A program made the translations under genes and the position numbers. A stretch of DNA of 64,000 nt from Lunularia cruciata (taxonomy: Eukaryota; Streptophyta; Marchantiopsida; Lunulariales; Lunulariaceae). Under the pieces are notes generated by a model. That model saw only the letters and a program-made list of their open reading frames with translations, ran no database searches and was not told the DNA's origin. Positions 56,217-64,000 of this stretch are shown in pieces; the first letter of the stretch is position 1, and every line of letters begins with the position of its first letter. The DNA lies in NCBI GenBank assembly GCA_948567375.1, contig OX419759.1:39832593-39896592 (forward strand), written 5' to 3'.

Positions 56217-57405
56217 TAAATAAAATTAGAAATTTTCTAAACCATATATTTAGAAGTCATATGAGAGAGCTAAACTTAAATTTGAAAAGGAAGATATTGG
56301 TGATCATCCTAATATTTTATTATCATTACACAAAGTTACATATTGTTCAAATTGTTAAAATTCCATGAGAAATCCATATCATATTATACTATATTATAAT
56401 GAAAGTGTAGTAGATTTTGTATAAATAATAAATATAACATATTAAAACTACAAATCATTCTAAACTAGTAATTCTATTAGGAAGTTTCAATAATTCACTT
56501 TTCACTTCCCATAAATATCTTATAAATGTGTTTATGTGTACCCATAGATTTGTTTACTAGAAGTAGATGATGGTGTTTATGTAAATCTTAAAAGTGAAGA
56601 CCCATAGCTAGGAAATGTTTACAAGCACTTGAAATTATGACACATAGATTTTTATAGGTTATAGTTGTTGTTCCAGAAATATTAACTTCCATTTAGTAGC
56701 TTAATTGATCACCTAATATGGCATTTAGACCTACCAAATTTGATTCAAAAAGATTTGCATGAACTGGGAATCTAGAGTTGAGTCCCAACAAGAATCAAAA
56801 AATGGAAGGAATTGAAATTTATTTCAGTTGAGTTGTGAAAGAAGCTATGAGAATCATGAAAGAATTTTATTTATGAGAGAAATAACTCACGAAGGAATTT
56901 GAAATTTGAGAGTTGAGTTGAGTATGAAAGGAGATATGAGGATCATGAAGGAGTAAGTACAAAAAAGTGGGATTTGAGAGTTGAGTAGTTGGGAAAATAA
57001 CTACACAAGGTTGTCTCATGGTTGACAAGATATGAACTACATTATAGAGAAGCCAATGAGACAAAAACTACACAAGAGAGAAGCCAAAGGGTTGTGAAAG
57101 GATTATTTTAATTTCCAAGTTGGCAAGACAAAATTACCTAACAAGATAAACTAATAAGAGAGAAACTACCTGAATGCCCTATACTTTTGAGGGTTGTGAT
57201 TAGTTTGTGAAATTTTGGGAAGCCACCAAGGGAGGTTCATGAAAGAATTAGTTAGTCAAGTCAGTGAGTGTGGTGAAAGAATTAGTTAGTGAGATTGTCA
57301 AGAGGTAGAGAGAACCAAAGGAGTAAAGGACAATGAAACAATTAATTGATCAAGTACACTTTAGAGATTGTTTTCAGTTTAGAGAGTTAAAGCAAGAGAA
57401 CCAAG
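56217..57405. other. AT-rich DNA between A2 and D
   Basis: No gene seen. From about 56860 it is purine-rich on the plus strand (GAGAGTTGAG, AAGGAG motifs) and contains short degenerate repeats of GGGATTTGAGAGTTGAGT type. Confidence 0.5.
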
Positions 57406-58146
57406 TTTAATACCCCAAGGATAGGAGACCTAAAGAGAAACACACCATGAGAAACATGCAATTTCACACTCAAACCTCCGATGCTCCAAAGGAGCACATT
57501 ATATAAACAAATAGTATCTCCCCCAAGGAAGCTCCACCATAGGATTAGGCACACAAGGACATGTCAGCAAGCTCCACCCTTGGATTACTTACTTAGATGG
57601 GTGACATGTCAGTCCTGGTCCTATCTAGTTGGTCAAATAAGCTTTGATTGGAGGGAATCTTTTAGGGAATCTTCTTGTAGGAATCTCAAAATCACATGGG
57701 TGAGTTATTGTTGGAAAGCTCTCAACAAGACAATCTTGGGAGGAAGGAAGGCCAATCTCTTTTGCATCGGAGAAGAAATCTACACATTTTCAAGGCCTAA
57801 TTCATCCGTTTAGGCCTCCAAAATTACCTTCAAAGATTTCAAGCATATTTTGATTCCTACTCTATTAGTAGAAGTTCTCTTTTGGTGATATCTCTGTCTG
57901 ATACATTTTGTCCATCATGTGTAACATCCTTCCAGATGTTACCAAACCAATTCTCACCTTTAAATTATATGTCTAGCTATTGGTTCCAAGGTTTTCAAGT
58001 CTATTTTGGTTCCTACTCTATTAGTAGAAGTACTCTTTTGGTGATACTTCTATCTGATCTATTTTAGCCATCATGTATAATATCATTCTAGATGTTACCA
58101 AACCAAATTTCACATCTAGATCATATGGCTAGCTCTTGGTATTACA
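57406..58146 (-). repeat. D 3' LTR (741 bp)
   Basis: Shares CCAAGGATAGGAGACCTAAA and GAGAAACATGCAATTT with the 5' LTR end at 63942-64000. In element sense it begins TGTAATACCAAGAGC after the polypurine run AAAAGGAGAGAGG (58147-58160). It contains a 156-bp tandem duplication, 57847-58002 and 58003-58146 (CCTACTCTATTAGTAGAAGT in both). Confidence 0.85.
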
Positions 58147-58169
58147 AACCTCTCTCCTTTTAAGACGCA

Positions 58170-58310
58170 ACGTCCTTGTTGTGCAGTTGTTGCTCAAACT
58201 CTTGCACCAACACCGGTGCATGTGTCAAATTGGCAGCGGGCTCCCAAGTTGTTTCATAGAGGAGGTAATCTTTTCACTATACTAGATAGTCCACCCATAG
58301 ACATCGAGTA
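58170..58310 (-). pseudogene. D chromodomain remnant
   Basis: The minus strand encodes KDYLLYETTWEPAANLTHAP, matching the W-K-G-Y...TWEP..NL core of retrotransposon chromodomains, followed by a VLVQEFEQQ helix. It lies after the integrase, where chromoviruses carry this heterochromatin-targeting domain. Confidence 0.75.
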
Positions 58311-58648
58311 CCATGCATGCATTTATGGAGAATACGGTCCACTTCATTCCTTTGTGTCATCAATGAGTGTTGAACAAGGTCAAATGTCTTGTGTGGAATG
58401 ACACTAGCTCAATCGGGGAGCATATATGTGTAGTAAGGAAACATGGAACACTAGATGGATCTTCATGTGTGGTGGTAGCTTGAGGCGATAGGCCACTTTG
58501 CTGGCTCAACAAAGAATAAGAAATGCTCAATAAAATGAGGTCTGAGCTTACAAGGTCCAACTAATGTGAGGTTGGTTGTCAACAGCCACACCTAATCCCC
58601 AACATTGAACTCCATGTGCATACGGTGTACATCAGCATACTACTTTTG

Positions 58649-59580
58649 TCAATTTTGCACAATCTGTAATATATGTTCGGTGCTCTCTACACATTGTTGG
58701 ATTCTAGAAACAAATATGACTACATCAACCTTAGTAGCCACGGGATATATCTTCATCAAGCTAGAAGGTGTGAAGGGATGCTCACTATACATGAGGAAGA
58801 ATGGAGTGACATAGGTGGATACATTCACCAAATTATTGTAAGTGAATTCCACCAATGACAGTAGGGTGTCCCACCTCTCTTGCTCTTCTAAGGTGAAGTC
58901 GCATAATATATCTTCAATAGTGTGATTAGCCCGCTTTCTTTGTCCATCTATTTGTAGATGGTAAGTTGAAGACATGGTCAACTTAGTTTTGAAGAAACCA
59001 AAGAGTATTTGCCAAAACAAACTAGTGAATTGAGTGCCCCTATTGGTGAGGAGTACTCGAGACAAGCCATGGTGAGAGAAGATTGCATCTAAGTATAATT
59101 GAGCTAGTTGTAGAGCGGTCACACCCTTGGTGGTAGGGCATACATGAATCATTTTGCTGAGCCAATCCACAAAGACTATGATGGAGTCAAACCTTGAGGT
59201 GGTCTTGGGTAATTCACAAAGAAGATCCATACTCACTTGTTCCCAACGTTGGGTAGGAGTGGGGAGAGGTTGAAGGAGCCCTGCAAGAGCTTGATTAGAA
59301 GATTTGTTCTATTGACAAAGTAGGTAGCACACATGTAGTCCATCACATTGCTGCTCATCTTGGGCAAATAGTAATGGTGCTAGATTGCATCCAAGGTCTT
59401 GTCCACTCCGACATGACCTACAATGGCCGATTCATGACATTTTGCTAGAATGGTGGTGCGTAATTCTGGGACATTTAGGATCCATAATCTACCATCACAA
59501 AAGGTGAGTCCTTGGGTGTTGGAGATCCCTTTGGATGATTGTGCTCCTACAATCTGTGGATCAATTTTTGTAGTAGCCAT
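58649..59580 (-). pseudogene. D integrase
   Basis: 59580-59380 holds the zinc region (LRTTILAKCHESAIVGHVGV). 59236-58649, 195 residues open, has IIVFVDWLSKMIHVCP, LLTNRGTQFTSLFW and YHLQIDGQRKRANHTIEDIL, the D-D-E core of a chromovirus. Broken copy. Confidence 0.87.
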
Positions 59581-59658
59581 AATTTAGGGTTAATCTTAAC
59601 CTCTACCACCAAGTTTTTTGCCATCGGCATTCGGTTGAATGCATTTGCAAGTTGCTTC

Positions 59659-61093
59659 TTACCTTCCACGTAAGCGATTGTCATGTTGAAGCGTTGTCAC
59701 CACTCTACTCACCAAATCTGGTGACAAGATAGATCCTTTTGTGTCTTGAGGTAGACTAGAGGTTTGTGGTCTATCTCTACTACAAATACCTTCTTGCCTA
59801 GATAGTGCTTCCAGAGCTTGGTTGCAAGGATGATGGCTAGCTCTTCTTGTTTTGTGGTGTGGTAGTTTTGCCTGACAATAACAAATTTTGAGAGAAATAT
59901 GCAATTGGATGCCATCTATCATGCCACTCTTATTGTAGGATTGCTCCTATTGCTATGCTTGATGCATCTGTAGCCAACTTGATTGGATGTTTTGGGTCAT
60001 ATCACTTCAAGATTGGTGCATAGAGCAAGAAGAGTTCCAATTCTTAAAGGGCCAACTCTTGTATGGTTGCACATGTCCACTTCTTCTTGCCAAATAGTGC
60101 CATTAGGGTTGTGTAACCTTGGAGAAGTCCTTGACAAATTGACGATAGAATCCCATCAACCCAAGAAGCTCTTGAGTTGAGTTTGATCTTTTGGAGCACT
60201 CTATTTTTAAATGACCTCTATTTTATCTATCAATATTTGAGTACCCTCTACGTTTACTATATGCCCCAAGTAGTCTACTTCAGACTTGCCAAACTCACAC
60301 TTTGAGATTTTGGCATACAATCGATTTTGTCTTAGAATCTAAAGGACTTCTCATAGATGTTGTTTGTGTCTGTCACCGTGCTATTGTATATTAAGATGTT
60401 GTCTAGGAAGACAATAATAAACTTATCCAGATATGGATGAAATATGTCATTCATTGGACTCATGAGATTGGTAGGTATATTGGTGAGACCAAAAGGTATC
60501 ACGAGATACTCAAAATAGCCATACTTGGTTCAAAAGGCAGTTTTGTACACATCCTCCTCTACAATTTGGATTTGATTGTAATTGCTCTGCAAATCTAGTT
60601 TGGTGAAGTATCTTTCTCTATTGAGTTGATCAAATAGGTCATCCATGCAAGGTAAGGGGTATTTTTCCTTCATTGAGGTAAGGGGTATTTTTCCTTCACT
60701 GTTTGCTGATTGAGACCTCAATAGTCAATGCACATGCACATTAATACCGTCCTTCTTCGCAAACAAGACATGAGCCCCATATTGTGATATGTTGGGTTAG
60801 ATGAACCCTTTCTACAGCATATCCTCAATTTGATTCTTACACTCCTCCAACTCATGATGTGATAGGCAATATGGGGCCTTACAAGGAGGTGTCTTCCCCA
60901 AGAGTGTCTCAATTTTATGATCTACTCTCCTTTTTGGTGGTAATCCTAAGGCTAGATCATCAAAAAAGACATCTTGAAACTCACTTACCACATCCTTCAA
61001 TTTCATAGGAATTTTTCCATTGAGTTTTGCACTCTAGATTTCTCTTACTAGACCTATGAAACATCTATCGGTCTTATAAATAGTTGTTGTCCC
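59659..61093 (-). pseudogene. pol: D reverse transcriptase and RNase H
   Basis: 61006-60812 has VSEFQDVFFDDLALGLPPKR and RVDHKIETLLG; 60721-60530 has YPLPCMDDLFDQLNRERYF and TKLDLQSNYNQIQI. 59915-59709 has QEELAIILATKLWKHYLGKK and DHKPLVYL of RNase H. Broken copy. Confidence 0.85.
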
Positions 61094-62208
61094 TATGAGA
61101 TAAGAGGCAATTCTTGCCTATGTGATTTTTCTTTAACCCCAATGATCGACCGGTGATTGGTTCTCACTACTTTCTTCTTCCAACCTACCATAGGGTTGTA
61201 ATGCTCTATCCATGGCATGTCTAAGATTGTATCATAACGAGATAATTGAATCACTTGCCACCTAATTGCTTGTTGATATTCTCCTATAGAGGGTATTACC
61301 GGTCTGTGAGCCGGCCTATCTCTCACTCAGGATGAACCTCTGATGGCTATTATGGTAACGCACCATGGACTAAGAAGGCAAGGAACCCAACTCCATCAAA
61401 CTCCTCCAAGGCTAACACTCCAAGACTCAAGACATTGCTCACTAGAGAACTCAATGAGAGAGAGATAGTTGCAAATGAAAGGATGATGAGTACCTCCTCA
61501 CCCCTTGTTTATATACTTGTGAAATAGTTACGTACCAAGGTTACTAATTACCGTAGTAACTCAAGTTATTAGACTAAAAGTCAAGTAAAGTCAAAAAGTA
61601 GAAAGGAATATCCATTCACATGAGCATATTCCCCTAAGCATATGGTCTTATCTTGACCCAACCACTAAGTCAAGGATTCCTTCACATGGGCTATCCTTGG
61701 ACTAAAGAAGAATCCAAAACAAAAAGGCTTGCGGGCCCAAGAGTTCTCAACTCTTTCCTCAAAGCCAAACACCTAGGAATAATACCAAGTCAACACACTA
61801 AAATCCAAAATAGTGGTGCTCATATTTTCTACTTCCTTTAAAGTAAATTCCCCTCTATCTTAGCTATGACTAACTTTAGCTAACCATGACTAATATAGAA
61901 CCATCCTTTATCTCTATAAATAATATCTCTTAAGTACTTGTAATACCAAGCTAAATATCACAATACCACACACATGCACAAATGGGTGTTACAGGTCTAG
62001 GTAATGATTCAATCCTCTCTATTTGCCCGTTAGGTAACTCTACTTCTTCACTCTCATTTCTCTCTAGATCCATTCCTAATCTTATTGCAATAGACCGAGA
62101 CAAGAAATTCTTTATTGCTCCCGGATCTATTAATACTCTCACTTGATTGCCTTCTAGGACTCCATTTATTATAATCAATTTTGAGGTTGCCTTTTGGTAC
62201 CTTTGCAC
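61094..62208 (-). pseudogene. D protease region, split by a solo LTR
   Basis: 62208-61994 has VRVLIDPGAIKNFLSRSIAI, the active-site region of a Gypsy protease. 61326-61093 has YDTILDMPWIEHYNPMVGWK, the typical C-terminal strand. The B LTR lies between. Confidence 0.78.
61305..61993 (-). mobile_element. Solo B LTR in D
   Basis: TGTGAGCCGGCC...GGGTGTTACA, 689 bp, with GGTC at 61301-61304 and 61994-61997. It is more diverged from the two B LTRs at 26054 and 33506 than they are from each other, so it is an older insertion. Confidence 0.92.
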
Positions 62209-62363
62209 GCTTGTCTTCTTCCTTCCCTTGCTTCTCTACTTCCTTATTGAGCCAATAAGGCCCCAAGGTACATTTATTGGCAATCTTTATTTTCTAAAGT
62301 GCTTTCTACCTCCTCCTCTTCAATGCATCTCTCTATGTTGTTCAAAGATTGCATACATGAAGT

Positions 62364-63304
62364 TCAAGGGCCTCTAAGGACACAAGTATGAAAATTGGTA
62401 GATATATGCCCAATACAACCACAATTGTAACAATAGTGTTGTTCTCCTTGAGTTTTTTTCTCCTTGTGTGAATCTATCTCTCTGTTCCCGCTCTCCTTGA
62501 AGTGGTCGTGCTCCTTGGTCTCAAAACCAAAGGTTGCCCAGTTCCATTGGTATTGGTCCACCCATGTGTGGAATTTTTGCCCAATAATGTTGAGGTGGAA
62601 TTACTCCTTCACCTCCATCCAATGCCCATGTTATTCTTTGTGCACAAGCAATGGCTTCAAATACCATACCAGGATTTTGTACCATGACTTCTTGGAAAAT
62701 CCGCTCCTTCAACCCTTGTTTGAAATCATTGAGAGCCTCTGTTGGACTCATGTTGGTTATTGTGACTTGTAGATCCAAAAATGCCTCCACATAATCTTGT
62801 ACACTATTCTTTTGTTTCAATCTCCATAGTTGGATCCAAGCCATCTGCACAAAATCCACCAATTGGAAATTCTTCAAAAATCCTTCTTGCATTGTTATCC
62901 ATGTGACCTCTCTTCTCTGCGCCAACATGGATCATTCCCAAACATCATACCATGTGAGTCCTTTATCAGTCAAGTACCCACATGCAAACACGCCTACAAC
63001 ATGCTTGGTGATCTTTGTTGAGAACAACCAAAAATATCAATTCATTCTTTCAAGATCTAGTTCTCCACTACTCCCATTGTATGCTACCCCTTGTAAGGCT
63101 TGATGTTGCAGGTCCTCTTCATCTAGAGTAGTAATATGGTTTCATCGTTGATAGGGTTTGTAGGCACAAGTGCCTCTCCAAGTGCTTTAATTTCAGGCTT
63201 TGAGATGCCTCTTCTTCTTGCATCACTTGATCATTCTTGAGGGTTTGCACTTGACTTTGTAATGCCTCCATGGTCATCTTAATCTCCCAAAATTTGCTCA
63301 TCAT
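62364..63304 (-). pseudogene. gag: D gag
   Basis: 63304-63119 is a short coiled-coil-like N-terminal piece (MEALQSQVQTLKNDQV). 62928-62521 is a capsid segment (NSVQDYVEAFLDLQVTITNM, SPTEALNDFKQGLKERIF). 62561-62364 ends with a zinc knuckle, CYNCGCIGHIS. Broken copy. Confidence 0.8.
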
Positions 63305-63923
63305 CCCCTATATTTCTCGCACCAACTCTTGCAACTACAGATCCATAGTTCCTATAACACTCAATTGCTATTGTCTACTTCAATAGAGAGTTAATATGAT
63401 CACTCTAGAGGGCACACAACATATTGGAACTACCATTGGGACCTCAAAAGCTACCACTCATTGATAATATTCCTCACCAAAATTCATGACCATGAAGTCT
63501 CTAAATGTCACTTTTGGTCTTATTACATAACAAATTTCTACTTGAGTGTTAAAAGAGAAAGGATTTGGGACATTCAAATCCATCACAACAAAATTTAGAT
63601 TGTCAAATCCCACTCTCTATTGTAAATCACAATAGTCAGAATCATTAGGTTTGGCAAATTCATTACTATATCCATGAACTCTACTCCAAAGTGAAAAACT
63701 AGATACACTCACTTGCTCACGCTGAATGTACATAATCTTGATGTGGAATGGATTCAAGAACAAAAAGCAAGGTGCCATATATATTTCCTCCCGGAACTTC
63801 CATTCCATCCTCCCTCTAGCACTCCTAATCTACCAATTACACCAAGATGTCTCTCCTCAAAATTACTCAGTCTCAATAGCCCATGTTCTTCCAAGAGGGG
63901 TTATATGCTCTCTTGGATGACAA
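63305..63923. other. D leader
   Basis: Between gag and the primer site of D. No protein recognised. Confidence 0.5.
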
Positions 63924-63940
63924 CACCTGCTTTGATACCA
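63924..63940 (-). other. D primer-binding site
   Basis: In element sense TGGTATCAAAGCAGGTG, one base off TGGTATCAGAGC, the complement of the plant initiator Met tRNA. It lies one base from the LTR. Confidence 0.85.
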
Positions 63941-63941
63941 T

Positions 63942-64000
63942 TGTAATACTCCGAGGATAGGAGACCTGAAGAGAAACACACTATGAGAAACATGCAATTT
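63942..64000 (-). repeat. D 5' LTR, end only
   Basis: TGTAATACTCCGAGGATAGG onward matches 57406-57465. The rest lies beyond the window. Confidence 0.88.

Larger units (their letters stand above)
57406..64000 (-). mobile_element. D: Ty3/Gypsy chromovirus, runs off the window
   Basis: Minus-strand element: 5' LTR from 63942 (only its end is in the window), initiator-Met-tRNA primer site 63924-63940, gag, zinc knuckle, protease, RT, RNase H, integrase, chromodomain, polypurine tract, 3' LTR 57406-58146. A solo B LTR interrupts the protease region. Broken copy, about ten or more lesions. Confidence 0.87.

Noticed and set aside
63924-63940. Fragment of a tRNA gene
   Set aside because: It is the complement of a tRNA 3' end beside an LTR, that is a primer-binding site; no cloverleaf follows.

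Overview
The window looks like nuclear DNA of a land plant (or close streptophyte), probably a seed-free lineage such as a moss, lycophyte or fern. This rests on one intact host gene of plant type, Golgi alpha-mannosidase II, with five exons and short GT-AG introns, surrounded by plant-style Ty3/Gypsy LTR retrotransposons. The species is not identifiable by eye.

Layout. 1-2840 is non-coding with a 182-bp tandem duplication and a (CT)n run. 2841-7953 (minus) is the alpha-mannosidase II gene, whose exons add to a 1199-residue protein with all expected catalytic motifs. 7954-13592 is AT-rich intergenic DNA with three copies of a ~100-bp repeat and the 3' end of a broken non-LTR retrotransposon that carries a restriction-like endonuclease domain.

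From 13593 to the end the window is almost solid LTR retrotransposon fossils nested in each other. A1 (13593-23276, plus) is a Ty3/Gypsy element with the order gag, protease, DNMT3-like cytosine methyltransferase, reverse transcriptase, RNase H, integrase, PHD finger. A2 (23277-56098, plus) is an older relative of A1, split by later insertions. C (about 25904-44559, plus) is another Gypsy element, and its 3.8-kb LTR contains coding sequence. B (26054-33329, minus) is a young Gypsy element with an extra zinc-knuckle ORF ahead of gag, inserted in C's 5' LTR. E1 (45839-51544, minus) is a solo LTR of the C family sitting in A2 with an AGGGA target duplication, and E2 (46212-48137) is a shorter solo LTR of the same family inside E1. 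D (57406 to beyond 64000, minus) is a chromovirus with a chromodomain and holds a solo B LTR at 61305-61993.

The most interesting system is the A family: a retrotransposon that carries both a DNA-methylation writer and a probable histone-tail reader. The two A1 LTRs differ mostly by CpG-type transitions, as expected for heavily methylated DNA. The second is the C family, where a coiled-coil accessory gene lies inside the LTR itself and is recognisable in two independent LTR copies. A duplicated insertion junction (25876-26743 against 33330-34195) marks a rearrangement or an assembly join. All LTR elements here are broken copies.
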